From Streptomyces sp. NBC_01268 (lineage in GTDB: Bacteria > Actinomycetota > Actinomycetes > Streptomycetales > Streptomycetaceae), in assembly GCF_036240795.1 (NCBI RefSeq), contig NZ_CP108454.1, positions 1,364,001 through 1,428,000 on the forward strand: a stretch of DNA of 64,000 bases, given 5' to 3'. The notes beneath the pieces are model-generated. The model did no database searches, was not told the origin of the DNA, and saw nothing but the letters and a program-made list of their open reading frames with translations. The translations under genes and the position numbers were made by a program. Below are positions 27,647 to 36,250 of this stretch, one piece after another (the first letter of the stretch is position 1; each line of letters opens with the position of its first letter).

Positions 27647-28522
27647 GTGGTCTCGCCCTTCCGCTTCGCCGTCAACATGCTCACGCCCGGCACCGGCGCC
27701 GAGTGGCGGGCGCGCTGCCGCCGGGCCGAGGAGCTGGGGTACGACCTGATCCTGGTCGCGGACCACCTCGGCATGCCCGCCCCGTTCCCCTCCCTGGTGG
27801 CGGCCGCCGAGGCGACGACCCGGCCGCGGCTCGGCACCTTCGTGCTCAACACGGGTTTCTGGAACCCGGCATTGCTGGCCCGCGAGGTGGCGACGACGAC
27901 GGCGCTGACCGACGGCCGGCTCGAACTCGGCCTGGGCACGGGCTATGTGCGGGCCGAGCACGAGGAGGCCGGGATCCCGTTCCTGCCGCCGGGCGAGCGG
28001 GTCGGCCATCTCACCCGTACCGTCGAGGAGTTGGCCGGGACACTGAAGGGCGGGGACGGGAACCCGCGCACCCCCCTGCTCATCGGCGGCAACGGGGACC
28101 GGGTGCTGCGGCTCGCCGCCCGGCACGCCGACGTGATGGCCTTCAGCGGGGGCCGCTTCACCGGCGAGGCGGTGACGGTGCTGACCGCCGCGGAGGTCGC
28201 CGCGCGGGTGGAGGCGTACCGGGGCTTCGAGCGGGAGGCCGGCCGCGAGACGCCCGCGGAGCTCAACCTGCTGATCCAGCGGGTGATCGTGACGGAGGAC
28301 CGGCCCGCCGCGGCGGCCGGGTTCCTGCCCCTGGCGCCGTACCTCACCGAGGAGCAGGTCCTGGACCTGCCGATCCTCGCGATCGGCACGGTGCGGGAGA
28401 TCGCCGACCGGGTGCTCGCGCTCCGGGAGCGGTTCGGCTTCTCGTACCTGACGGTGCTCGACGACGCGATGGAGGCGTTCGGCCCGGTGATCGCGCTGCT
28501 GCGGGAGCCTTCCTCCGCGTGA
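27647..28522 (+). CDS. LLM class F420-dependent oxidoreductase
   Basis: Luciferase-like (beta/alpha)8 barrel, 291 residues, resembling the TIGR03621 group of actinobacterial F420 enzymes. Seen: the start FRFAVNMLTPGTGAEWRARCRRAEELGYDLILVADHLG, then LGTFVLNTGFWNPALLAREVATTTALTDGRLELGLGTGY, and LLIGGNGDRVLRLAARHADV. The substrate is unknown and F420 rather than FMN use is inference from the group. The start GTG has a full SD GGAGGT 6 nt upstream. Confidence 0.9.
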   Translation: MVSPFRFAVNMLTPGTGAEWRARCRRAEELGYDLILVADHLGMPAPFPSLVAAAEATTRPRLGTFVLNTGFWNPALLAREVATTTALTDGRLELGLGTGYVRAEHEEAGIPFLPPGERVGHLTRTVEELAGTLKGGDGNPRTPLLIGGNGDRVLRLAARHADVMAFSGGRFTGEAVTVLTAAEVAARVEAYRGFEREAGRETPAELNLLIQRVIVTEDRPAAAAGFLPLAPYLTEEQVLDLPILAIGTVREIADRVLALRERFGFSYLTVLDDAMEAFGPVIALLREPSSA

Positions 28523-28557
28523 CCCCGCCGCCCGAGCGGCCACCGGCCTCGCCCCTG

Positions 28558-28616
28558 CCCTGGCCCGCCCTGGCCCGTCCTGACCGCCCTGCTCCGTCCT
28601 GGCCCGTCCTGACCCG
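28558..28616. repeat. Degenerate 10-bp tandem repeat
   Basis: About six copies of CCCTGGCCCG or close variants (TCCTGGCCCG, CCCTGCTCCG, TCCTGACCCG) lie end to end between the LLM and GNAT genes. The C-rich strand is the plus strand. No gene is present here. Confidence 0.7.
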
Positions 28617-28662
28617 TGAAACGCGGTCGACGGGCGGGCCGGGCCGGTGGTGGGATGCGGGC

Positions 28663-29100
28663 ATGGACGATCTTCGGATACGGGCCGCCGTGGCGGCCGA
28701 CCTCGACGCCGTGCTCGCCTTCTGGAAGACCGCCGCGGAGGGCACGAGCATCAGCGACGACCGCGCGGGCGTGGCGCGGCTCGTCGAGCGGGACCCCGAG
28801 GCGCTGCTGCTCGCCGAGCGGGGCGGGGAGCTGGCGGGGACGGTGATCGCGGGGTTCGACGGCTGGCGGTGTCACCTCTACCGGCTCGCCGTCCACCCGG
28901 ACCACCGCCGCCGGGGCGTGGGCGGCGCGCTGCTCGCCGCGGCCGAGGAGCGTTTCGTACGGCTCGGCGGCCGGCGCGCGGACGCGATGGTGCTGGACCA
29001 GAACGAGCGGGGGCAGGCCGCGTGGCGGGCGGCGGAGTACGGGCCGCAGGAGCAGTGGACCCGCTGGGTGAAGCCGCTCGCGATCACCTCCGGTCGCTGA
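28663..29100 (+). CDS. GNAT family N-acetyltransferase
   Basis: 145 residues. Motif A, which binds acetyl-CoA, is LYRLAVHPDHRRRGVGGALLAAAEE (about residues 70-92), with the R/Q-x-x-G-x-G/A loop intact. The N-terminal helices (AVAADLDAVLAFWKTAAEGTSISDDRAGVARL) and the closing EYGPQEQWTRWVKPL complete a normal single domain. The acceptor is unknown. The SD before the ATG at 28,663 is weak. Confidence 0.9.
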   Translation: MDDLRIRAAVAADLDAVLAFWKTAAEGTSISDDRAGVARLVERDPEALLLAERGGELAGTVIAGFDGWRCHLYRLAVHPDHRRRGVGGALLAAAEERFVRLGGRRADAMVLDQNERGQAAWRAAEYGPQEQWTRWVKPLAITSGR

Positions 29101-29301
29101 TCGCCACGCCCTTTGCCCGTCCTTTACTATGGGTGGTCAGAATTCGGTCATCCGATCAGCCACAGCGCTGCCCCGCACTATCGAAAGGTGTGAGCGTCCG
29201 CCCATGGGCGAGCCTCCCAGTAGCCGTTCCCGAAGCCGACATCGCGCGGTCCTCCCTCCCCTGACTGATCATGGGACTCGTCGAGGGACGGAGGTGAACC
29301 G
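29101..29301 (+). other. Long leader region before the CorC-like pair
   Basis: 201 bp without a gene. It contains TTTACTAT (about 29,121-29,128), a possible -10 region, and several short complementary stretches such as GTCCGCCCATGGGCG. It is of the right size for a structured leader. I compared it by eye to the M-box and yybP-ykoY patterns and did not find their core motifs. Confidence 0.4.
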
Positions 29302-30645
29302 GTGACCGAGGTACTGCTCCTTTTCGTGGCGCTGCTGCTCGCACTCGCCTGTGGCGCCTTCGTCGCGGCGGAGTTCTCGCTGACCACCGTCGAGCGCGGC
29401 GAGCTCGAAGCCGCCGTCGAGCGCGGCGATCGGGGCGCCGCCGGCGCCCTCAAGGCCGTCAAGTCGCTGACCTTCCAGCTCTCCGGCGCGCAGCTCGGCA
29501 TCACCGTGACCAACCTGGTCGTCGGCATGCTCTCCGAGCCGTCGATCGCCAAGCTGCTCCAAGGCCCGGTCGAGGCCCTCGGCCTCTCCCCCGCGGTCGC
29601 CTCCTCGGTGGCCCTGGTCATCGGCACCGCCCTGTCGACCGTCGTCCTGATGGTCGTCGGCGAGCTGGTCCCCAAGAACTGGGCGATCTCCTCGCCGCTC
29701 GCGGTCGCCAAGGTGGTGGCCACCCCGCAGCGGATCTTCACCGCCGCGTTCAAGCCGCTGATCAGCCACCTCAACAACACCGCCAACCGCATCCTGCGCC
29801 GGCTCGGCATGGAGCCGACCGAGGAGCTGGCCTCGGCCCGCTCCCCGAAGGAGCTGGTGGCCCTGGCGCGCCACTCCGCCAAGGAGGGCGCCCTGGAGGC
29901 GGACACCGCGGAGCTGTTCGTCCGCACCCTCAACCTCGCCGAGCTGACCGCGGAGAACGTCATGACCCCGCGCGTCCAGGTCACCGCCCTGGACGTGCAG
30001 GCCACGGCCGAGGACGTCGCCAACGCGACCCGCGCGACCGGTCTCAGCCGCTTCCCCGTGTACCGGGGCAGCCTCGACTCGGTCGTCGGCATCGCCCACA
30101 TCAAGGACGTCCTCGCCATACCCGCCGAAGAGCGCCCGCGCCGCCGCATCGGCGACATGCTGCGGGAGCCGCTCCTGGTGCCCGAGAGCCTGACCGTGGA
30201 CCGGCTGCTCGACCGCCTCTCCGGCAAGCAGACGATGGCCGTCGTCATCGACGAGTACGGCGGCACGGCCGGCGTCGCGACCCTGGAGGACATCGTCGAG
30301 GAGGTCGTCGGCGAGGTGCGGGACGAGCACGACCCGCACGAGACCCCCGACCTGGCACCGGCGGGCGAGGACGCCGACGGCCGCGCGCTGTGGTCGGCCG
30401 ACGGCGCGGCACGCACCGACCAGCTGGAGACCATCGGCCTGAAGGCGCCGCAGGGCCCGTACGAGACCCTGGCCGGCGTCCTGGCCACCGAGCTCGGCCG
30501 GATCCCGGCCGTCGGGGACACCGTGGAGCTCGCCGGCTGGCGGCTCGACGTGGTCGACGCCTCCGGGCGGCGGGCGGCGCGCGTGCTCCTGCACGCCCCG
30601 CTCCCCGGCACCGGTGAGGACACGCACGAGGAGGCGGGCCGATGA
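29302..30645 (+). CDS. CorC/HlyC-like CBS-domain membrane protein (first of pair)
   Basis: 447-residue CNNM/CorC family protein, associated with magnesium or cobalt efflux and metal homeostasis. Seen: an N-terminal DUF21/CNNM membrane domain with about four hydrophobic segments (residues 3-23, 60-82, 100-125 and beyond), including AAEFSLTTVERGELEA and GELVPKNWAI. Two CBS domains follow (ENVMTPRVQVTALDV; MREPLLVPESLTVDRLLDRL with VVIDEYGGTAGVATLEDIVEEVVGEVRDEHD). A C-terminal transporter-associated domain completes it. The GTG start has SD GGAGGTGA. The stop overlaps the next gene by ATGA, so the two are translationally coupled. Confidence 0.94.
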   Translation: MTEVLLLFVALLLALACGAFVAAEFSLTTVERGELEAAVERGDRGAAGALKAVKSLTFQLSGAQLGITVTNLVVGMLSEPSIAKLLQGPVEALGLSPAVASSVALVIGTALSTVVLMVVGELVPKNWAISSPLAVAKVVATPQRIFTAAFKPLISHLNNTANRILRRLGMEPTEELASARSPKELVALARHSAKEGALEADTAELFVRTLNLAELTAENVMTPRVQVTALDVQATAEDVANATRATGLSRFPVYRGSLDSVVGIAHIKDVLAIPAEERPRRRIGDMLREPLLVPESLTVDRLLDRLSGKQTMAVVIDEYGGTAGVATLEDIVEEVVGEVRDEHDPHETPDLAPAGEDADGRALWSADGAARTDQLETIGLKAPQGPYETLAGVLATELGRIPAVGDTVELAGWRLDVVDASGRRAARVLLHAPLPGTGEDTHEEAGR

Positions 30646-31661
30646 TCGCGATCCAGCTGCTGATCGGCTTCGCGACCCTGGTCGTCAACGCCTTCTTCGT
30701 CGGCGCCGAGTTCGCCCTGATCTCCGTGCGCCGCAGTCAGATCGAGCCGCTCGCGGAGGCCGGGGACCGCCGGGCCCGCAGCGTCATCTGGGGCCTGGAG
30801 CACGTCTCCGCGCTGCTCGCGGCGGCCCAGCTCGGCATCACGCTGTGCACCCTGGTCCTCGGCATCGTGGCCGAACCGGCCATCGCGCACCTCCTGGAGC
30901 CGGTCTTCGACGCCGTGGGCGTCCCGCACGGCCTCGTGCACCCGATCTCGTTCGTGATCGCGCTGTCGGTCGCCACCTACCTGCACATGCTGCTGGGCGA
31001 GATGGTCCCGAAGAACATCGCGCTGGCCGAACCGACCCGCTCGGCGCTGGCGCTCGGCCCGCCGCTGGTGGCCGTGGCGCGCGCGCTTCGCCCGGTGATC
31101 TTCGCGATCAACGCGTTCGCCAACGCGATCCTGAAGCTGCTGCGGGTGGAGACGAAGGACGAGGTCTCGGCCACGTTCTCCGACGACGAGCTGGCCCGGA
31201 TGGTCACCGACGCCGGTGACGCCGGCCTGCTCGACGACCGCGCCGCGGAGCGCCTGCACGACGCCCTGGAACTGGGCAGGCGCCCGGTCCAGGACGTCGT
31301 GATGCCGGTGGAGAAGGTCGTGTACGCGCGGGTGGGCACGACCCCGGAGGAGCTGGAGGCGCTGTCGGCGCGGTCCGGGTACTCCCGCTTCCCGGTGGTC
31401 GACTCGGAGCGTCGCATCCTGGGCTACCTGCACGTGAAGGACGCCCTGGACATCACCCCGCGCGACCTGCCCTTCCCGGTGACGGCGCTGCGTCCGATCG
31501 CCCGGGTGCGGGCGGCCACTCCGCTGGACGACGTCCTGACGGCGATGCGGCGCAGCCGGACCCACCTGGCCGCGGTCGTCGACGAGGACGGCCGGCCGGC
31601 CGGTCTGGTGACGATGGAGGACGTGCTGCGCGAACTGGTCGGACGCCCCTCGGGGTCGTGA
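30642..31661 (+). CDS. CorC/HlyC-like CBS-domain membrane protein (second of pair)
   Basis: 339-residue paralogue of the preceding gene with the same DUF21 membrane domain (FVGAEFALISVRRSQIEPLAEAGDRRARS; GEMVPKNIALAEP) and two CBS domains (DVVMPVEKVVYARVGTT; VDEDGRPAGLVTMEDVLRELVGRP). It ends right after the second CBS, lacking the extra C-terminal domain of its partner. The 4-bp overlap with the first gene suggests a heteromer, which is inference. It ends ahead of a very strong hairpin. Confidence 0.94.
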   Translation: MIAIQLLIGFATLVVNAFFVGAEFALISVRRSQIEPLAEAGDRRARSVIWGLEHVSALLAAAQLGITLCTLVLGIVAEPAIAHLLEPVFDAVGVPHGLVHPISFVIALSVATYLHMLLGEMVPKNIALAEPTRSALALGPPLVAVARALRPVIFAINAFANAILKLLRVETKDEVSATFSDDELARMVTDAGDAGLLDDRAAERLHDALELGRRPVQDVVMPVEKVVYARVGTTPEELEALSARSGYSRFPVVDSERRILGYLHVKDALDITPRDLPFPVTALRPIARVRAATPLDDVLTAMRRSRTHLAAVVDEDGRPAGLVTMEDVLRELVGRPSGS

Positions 31662-31680
31662 CGCACCGCCGCGCGGAGGA

Positions 31681-31725
31681 CGCGGGAAGGGCCCGGGACG
31701 CACGCCGTCCCGGGCCCTTCCCGCG
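31681..31725. terminator. Bidirectional terminator, perfect 20-bp stem
   Basis: A 20-bp arm beginning CGCGGGAAGG (31,681-31,700) pairs without mismatch with the arm at 31,706-31,725, with a 5-nt loop CACGC. It lies between the convergent CorC-like and mycothiol-isomerase genes. Confidence 0.85.
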
Positions 31726-31751
31726 TCCGGCCCCGGGGGCGAGGACACCCG

Positions 31752-32744
31752 CTACAGCGCGGTCGCCGTGATCCAGGCGTCGAGGAGCGTGCGGTCGCCG
31801 GAGCGGGTGAAGCGGGTGTCGTCGGCCGCGTGCCGCCCGTGGACGAGCAGCAGGAGGTCGGCGGCGGTGCCCCCGACGCCCGCGGTCGGTTCGCCCTCGG
31901 CGCCGCGCCGCCAGGCGAATCCGCCGCCGCCGAGGACGACCGTCCAGGCGGCGCCGGTGTCGGTCGCGGTCAGCCGGAGGCTCGCGCCGTCCCGGCCGAG
32001 CTGGGCGACGGGTTCGGCGACCCAGGAGAAGTACGGGAGGTTCTCCAGGAACTCCTCGATGCCGTCGACGGCCGTCGCCGGATCGACCGGCGCGGGCTCC
32101 CGGCCGAGGGCCAGCTCGGCGTCGGCGAGGTGGACGACCGCCTCGAAGAGCAGCCGGCGCGGGAAGAACCGTACGTGCGGGTCGCTGCCGTGCGACCACG
32201 TCGGGGTGTCCGGCTCGGCCTCCCGCAGCACCCGCAGGGCGCTCTGCGCGCTCGCGGCGAGCCAGTCCGGGTAGCGGGCCGGGTCCGCCGGAAGGTCGAG
32301 CGGCACGTCCCCGGCCCGGACCCGTTCGGTCGCCCGGGTGCGCACCAGGTGTTCCGTCCAGCGGTGGGTCGTGCCGTGGTGCCGCACGAGATCGGCGAGG
32401 CTCCAGCCGGGGCAGCTCGGCACGGGCGTGGCGGGGTCGGCGTCGCGGACGAGCGTGACGAAGCTCTCGACGTACGAGGCGGTCAGATCGCAGCGGGCGG
32501 CGTGCCCGTCGCCCGGAAGGCCGAGGCCCGCCGGGACCGTCAGCAGCCGCTCGCGGCGGGGGCCGGGCGGCTGCCGCAGGGCGGCGTCGCGGAACAGGCG
32601 GTCGAGGGTCCGCCGGTCGGCGGCGGGAAGCGCGTCCAGGAGCCGCGCGGTGCCCGCGAGCCCCGGCCCGCCCGCGACGGGGTCGTTCGCCGTGGCCAGG
32701 TCGGCCACGGCCTCGGCCAGCGCGCTCAGCAGCGCCTCGCTCAT
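31752..32744 (-). CDS. Maleylpyruvate isomerase family mycothiol-dependent protein
   Basis: 330 residues. The DinB-like MDMPI N-terminal domain starts near residue 85 (RCDLTASYVESFVTLVRDADPATPVPSCPGWSLADLVRHHGTTHRWTEHLV), with the metal-type His in HHGTTH. It continues to a second C-terminal MDMPI_C domain (DADLALG-like segment and AWTVVLGGGGFAW, AADLLLLVHGR). The extra N-terminal 80 residues are helical and not part of the core fold. Mycothiol dependence comes from the family and the reaction is unknown. The ATG at 32,742-32,744 has GGGGAA upstream. Confidence 0.85.
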   Translation of the reverse strand: MSEALLSALAEAVADLATANDPVAGGPGLAGTARLLDALPAADRRTLDRLFRDAALRQPPGPRRERLLTVPAGLGLPGDGHAARCDLTASYVESFVTLVRDADPATPVPSCPGWSLADLVRHHGTTHRWTEHLVRTRATERVRAGDVPLDLPADPARYPDWLAASAQSALRVLREAEPDTPTWSHGSDPHVRFFPRRLLFEAVVHLADAELALGREPAPVDPATAVDGIEEFLENLPYFSWVAEPVAQLGRDGASLRLTATDTGAAWTVVLGGGGFAWRRGAEGEPTAGVGGTAADLLLLVHGRHAADDTRFTRSGDRTLLDAWITATAL

Positions 32745-32810
32745 GGGGGTTCCCCTCCCTGCTCCTCCGGGCCCACCCGCGGCCATACCGCGCGGTACGA
32801 TCGCTGGGCC

Positions 32811-33593
32811 ATGGAGATCAATGCCACGTACACCAGTCTCGTCGCCGTGGGCGACAGCTTCACCGAGGGTATGTCGGACCGGAGGCCCGACGGTTCCTAC
32901 CGCGGCTGGGCCGACGTCCTGGCGGGCCGGCTGGCCGCCCGCACGCCCGGCTTCCGCTACGCGAACCTGGCCGTGCGCGGCAAGCTGATCGGCCAGATCG
33001 TCGACGAGCAGATCGACACGGCGGCCGCGATGAAGGCCGACGTCGTGACGCTCGTCGGCGGGCTCAACGACACCCTGCGGCCCACGTGCGACATGGGCCG
33101 GGTGCGCGGCCTGCTCGGCGAGGCCGTGGAGCGGCTCGCCCCGTCCTGCGGACAGCTGGTCCTGATGCGCAGCCCCGGCCGCAACGGCCCGGTCATGGAG
33201 CGCTTCCGCCCCCGCATGGAGGAGCTCTTCGGGTACGTGGACGAGCTCGCCGCCCGGCACGGCGCCCTGGTGGTCGACCTCTACGGCACCCCGGTGCTGG
33301 GCGACCCCCGGCTGTGGGACGTGGACCGGCTCCACCTCACGGCCGACGGGCACCGCCGGGTCGCGGAGGCGGTCTGGCAGACCCTGGGCCTGGCGCCCGA
33401 GGAGGACTGGCGGACCCCGCTGCCGGCGGCCGTCCCGCCGGGCTGGGCCGCCCGCCGGATCGCCGACGCCCGCTTCGCCAGGCAGCACCTGGCCCCCTGG
33501 ATCGGACGCCGCCTCACCGGCCGCTCCTCCGGCGACGGGCGCGCCCCGAAGCGCCCGGAGCTGCTGCCGTACGACGTGACGCCCGTCTCGTAG
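32811..33593 (+). CDS. SGNH/GDSL hydrolase
   Basis: 260-residue cytosolic SGNH hydrolase. Block I is VAVGDSFTEGMSD with the nucleophile Ser, block II Gly lies in NLAVRGKLI, block III is VTLVGGLNDTLRP (Asn), and block V is DVDRLHLTADGHR (Asp and His). A C-terminal extension of about 60 basic residues follows the fold (AARRIADARFARQHLAPWIGRRL...). There is no signal peptide. The substrate is unknown, probably an ester or acyl group. Confidence 0.92.
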   Translation: MEINATYTSLVAVGDSFTEGMSDRRPDGSYRGWADVLAGRLAARTPGFRYANLAVRGKLIGQIVDEQIDTAAAMKADVVTLVGGLNDTLRPTCDMGRVRGLLGEAVERLAPSCGQLVLMRSPGRNGPVMERFRPRMEELFGYVDELAARHGALVVDLYGTPVLGDPRLWDVDRLHLTADGHRRVAEAVWQTLGLAPEEDWRTPLPAAVPPGWAARRIADARFARQHLAPWIGRRLTGRSSGDGRAPKRPELLPYDVTPVS

Positions 33594-33638
33594 CAAAGTC
33601 CAGTCCGGACCGTGGCGCTGGCCTGCAGAAACCGCCAG

Positions 33639-33644
33639 TAGAAT
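33639..33644 (+). promoter_or_regulatory. Likely -10 element of purB
   Basis: TAGAAT ends 8 bp before the purB GTG at 33,653. This spacing puts the transcription start at or within 2 nt of the start codon, so the mRNA is probably leaderless. No convincing SD is present and no clear -35 was found. Confidence 0.55.
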
Positions 33645-33652
33645 CGGGACAC

Positions 33653-35095
33653 GTGACAGCTGTGACTGCGAAGCCCCGCATCCCCAACGTCCTGGCCGGC
33701 CGCTACGCCTCCGCGGAGCTCGCCGTCCTCTGGTCCCCCGAGCAGAAGGTGAAGCTGGAGCGCCAGCTGTGGCTGGCCGTGCTGCGTGCCCAGAAGGACC
33801 TCGGGATCGAGGTTCCGGACGCGGCGCTCACCGACTACGAGCGCGTCCTCGACCAGGTCGACCTCGCCTCCATCGCGGAGCGCGAGAAGGTCACCCGGCA
33901 CGACGTGAAGGCCCGCATCGAGGAGTTCAACGCCCTCGCCGGCCACGAGCACGTCCACAAGGGCATGACCTCGCGCGACCTCACGGAGAACGTCGAGCAG
34001 CTCCAGATCCGGCTCTCCCTGGAACTGATGCGCGACCGCACCGTGGCCGTCCTCGCCCGGCTCGGCAAGCTGTCCGCGGAGTACGCGGAGCTGGTCATGG
34101 CGGGCCGCTCGCACAACGTCGCCGCCCAGGCCACCACCCTCGGCAAGCGTTTCGCGACCGCCGCGGACGAGCTGCTCGCGGCCTACGCGCGCCTGGAGGA
34201 CCTCCTCGGCCGCTACCCGCTGCGCGGCATCAAGGGCCCGGTCGGCACCGCCCAGGACATGCTCGACCTGCTCGGCGGCGACGCCTCGAAGCTGGCCGAC
34301 CTGGAGCAGCGGATCGCCGGTCACCTCGGCTTCGCGCACGCCTTCACCTCGGTCGGCCAGGTCTACCCGCGCTCGCTCGACTACGACGTGGTCACCACCC
34401 TGGTGCAGCTGGCCGCCGCCCCGTCGTCGATCGCCAAGACGATCCGCCTGATGGCGGGCCACGAGCTCGTGACCGAGGGCTTCAAGCCCGGCCAGGTCGG
34501 CTCGTCGGCGATGCCGCACAAGATGAACACCCGCTCCTGCGAGCGCGTCAACGGCCTGATGGTCATCCTGCGCGGCTACGCGTCGATGACCGGCGAGCTG
34601 GCCGGCGACCAGTGGAACGAGGGCGACGTCTCCTGCTCGGTGGTGCGCCGGGTGGCCCTGCCGGACGCGTTCTTCGCCTTCGACGGTCTGCTGGAGACCT
34701 TCCTCACCGTCCTGGACGAGTTCGGCGCCTTCCCGGCGGTCGTCGCCCGCGAGCTGGACCGCTACCTGCCCTTCCTGGCCACCACCAAGGTCCTCATGGG
34801 CGCCGTGCGCGCCGGTGTGGGCCGCGAGGTGGCCCACGAGGCCATCAAGGAGAACGCCGTCGCCTCCGCCCTCGCCATGCGCGAGCAGGGCGCCGAGCGC
34901 AACGAGCTCCTGGACAAGCTGGCCGCCGACGACCGGATCCCGCTGGACCGGGCGCAGCTGGACGCGCTGATGGCCGACAAGCTGTCCTTCACCGGTGCCG
35001 CCGCCGACCAGGTCGCCGTCGTGGTCTCCCGTATCGAGGAGATCGCCAAGCAGTACCCGGAGGCCGCCGGCTACACCCCCGGGTCGATCCTCTGA
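33653..35095 (+). CDS. purB: Adenylosuccinate lyase
   Basis: 480-residue enzyme of the fumarase/aspartase superfamily that splits SAICAR and adenylosuccinate in purine synthesis. Seen: KVTRHDVKARIEEFNALAG, HVHKGMTSRDLTENVEQLQIR, SHNVAAQATTLGKRFATAADEL, and the superfamily signature GQVGSSAMPHKMNTRSCERV. Length is normal for the actinobacterial type. The GTG at 33,653 is chosen; another GTG three codons later is possible. It is probably expressed from a leaderless transcript. Confidence 0.96.
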   Translation: MTAVTAKPRIPNVLAGRYASAELAVLWSPEQKVKLERQLWLAVLRAQKDLGIEVPDAALTDYERVLDQVDLASIAEREKVTRHDVKARIEEFNALAGHEHVHKGMTSRDLTENVEQLQIRLSLELMRDRTVAVLARLGKLSAEYAELVMAGRSHNVAAQATTLGKRFATAADELLAAYARLEDLLGRYPLRGIKGPVGTAQDMLDLLGGDASKLADLEQRIAGHLGFAHAFTSVGQVYPRSLDYDVVTTLVQLAAAPSSIAKTIRLMAGHELVTEGFKPGQVGSSAMPHKMNTRSCERVNGLMVILRGYASMTGELAGDQWNEGDVSCSVVRRVALPDAFFAFDGLLETFLTVLDEFGAFPAVVARELDRYLPFLATTKVLMGAVRAGVGREVAHEAIKENAVASALAMREQGAERNELLDKLAADDRIPLDRAQLDALMADKLSFTGAAADQVAVVVSRIEEIAKQYPEAAGYTPGSIL

Positions 35096-35664
35096 CCCGA
35101 ACCCCCCGGTTCTCCGCCGAGGAGCTCCAGGCCGCCCGCGACCGCGTCGTCCCCGACGTGGCCGCGGGCGGCCTTTCGGTCCTCCTGTGCGGGATCAACC
35201 CGGGGCTGATGACCGCCGCGACGGGCCACCACTTCGCCCGCCCGGGCAACCGCTTCTGGCCGGTGCTGCATCTGTCCGGTCTCACCCCACGCCTGCTGGC
35301 CCCCGCGGAGCAGGACGAACTCCTCGCGTACGGCCTCGGCATCACCAACGTGGTGGCGCGGGCGACCGCGCGGGCGGACGAGCTGAGCGCCGAGGAGTAC
35401 CGGGAGGGCGGCCGGATCCTGACCGAGAAGGTGGAGCGGCTCGCGCCGCGCTGGCTGGCGGTCGTCGGGGTCACCGCGTACCGCACGGCCTTCGGCGAGA
35501 AGAAGGCGGCGATCGGTCCGCAGGAGCGGACGATCGGCACGACCCGGATCTGGGCGCTGCCCAATCCGAGCGGGCTGAACGCGCATTGGACCGCGCAGTC
35601 GATGGCGGAGGAGTTCGCCCGGCTGCGCGAGGCGGCCGGACTGCCGGACCGGCGCGAGGGCTGA
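35092..35664 (+). CDS. mug: Mug-type G/U mismatch-specific DNA glycosylase
   Basis: Uracil-DNA glycosylase superfamily member of about 190 residues, removing U or T opposite G. Motif 1 is LLCGINPGLMTAATGHHFARPGNRFWPVLHLSG, and motif 3 region is LPNPSGLNAHW, which contacts the DNA. The frame is open from the purB end with a coding-like stretch (FSAEELQAARDRVVPDVAAGG) ahead of motif 1, but no ATG, GTG or TTG lies there. CTG at 35,092 overlaps the purB stop as CTGA, which I use as start. GTG at 35,158 is the conventional alternative and would give about 168 residues. Confidence 0.85.
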   Translation: MTRTPRFSAEELQAARDRVVPDVAAGGLSVLLCGINPGLMTAATGHHFARPGNRFWPVLHLSGLTPRLLAPAEQDELLAYGLGITNVVARATARADELSAEEYREGGRILTEKVERLAPRWLAVVGVTAYRTAFGEKKAAIGPQERTIGTTRIWALPNPSGLNAHWTAQSMAEEFARLREAAGLPDRREG

Positions 35665-35723
35665 CACGGGGGCGGGGGCGCGGGGGCGGCGCTCGTCAGG
35701 GCAGTGCGGCGCGGGCGGCCGGT

Positions 35724-36107
35724 TCACGGCGGGTCGACGTCGGTCACGCACACGAGCAGCCGGTACGCGTCCTCGGCGGCGCCCAGCAGGCCGAGCGCGA
35801 TCCACCGTCCCTCCACCCGCCACAGCTCGACGTCGGGCACGGAGCTGCTCAGCAGGTCCCAGGGCTCCGGTATCCGCTCCCCGCGCTCCGCGCGCAGGAG
35901 CAGCGAGCCGAGGCCGAACCGGTCGGGCGGGCCCCAGCGGGCGGCCAGCAGCCCGGCGAGGGCCGTCCGCTCCGCCTCCGCCCGCTCCGCCGTGGCGGGG
36001 TCCCGGGGGGCGTCGCCGGGGGCTAACTCGGCGACGTGGTGGGCGCGGTCGCCGAAGGGACGGGCGCGCATCAGGTCGAGGGCGGCGAGGTGCCGGTCCA
36101 GGGTCAT
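35724..36107 (-). CDS. Hypothetical protein
   Basis: 127 residues, not recognised. Start MTLDRHLAALDLMRARPFGDRAHHVAELAP. Then a Gly-poor helix-rich middle follows (ERAEAERTALAGLLAARWGPPDRFGLGSLLLRAERG), and finally alternating hydrophobic strands (LSSSVPDVELWRVEGRWIALGLLGAAEDAYRLLVCVTDVDPP). No transmembrane segment. It is divergent from the ROK gene, with 143 bp between starts. Codon use matches neighbours, so it is likely real. Confidence 0.7.
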   Translation of the reverse strand: MTLDRHLAALDLMRARPFGDRAHHVAELAPGDAPRDPATAERAEAERTALAGLLAARWGPPDRFGLGSLLLRAERGERIPEPWDLLSSSVPDVELWRVEGRWIALGLLGAAEDAYRLLVCVTDVDPP

Positions 36108-36250
36108 GGGTCCAGTAAAGCGGCAGCCACCGACAGCTGGTGGTCCGTCAGGCGGCCGCCGGCTCCGGTTCCGCACCGGGCGGCACTCGCCCCACCTGCG
36201 CCCATTGAGTAACATCCGGGCAAAGAGGCGCACGAGCTGGGAGGCACACG

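Noticed and set aside
26252..28543. Extension of the AraC-type regulator frame across the MFS and LLM genes
   Set aside because: The true protein begins at 26,251; the rest is antisense to well-defined genes.
29160..29300. M-box or yybP-ykoY riboswitch upstream of the CorC pair
   Set aside because: The conserved cores of these classes were not found by eye.
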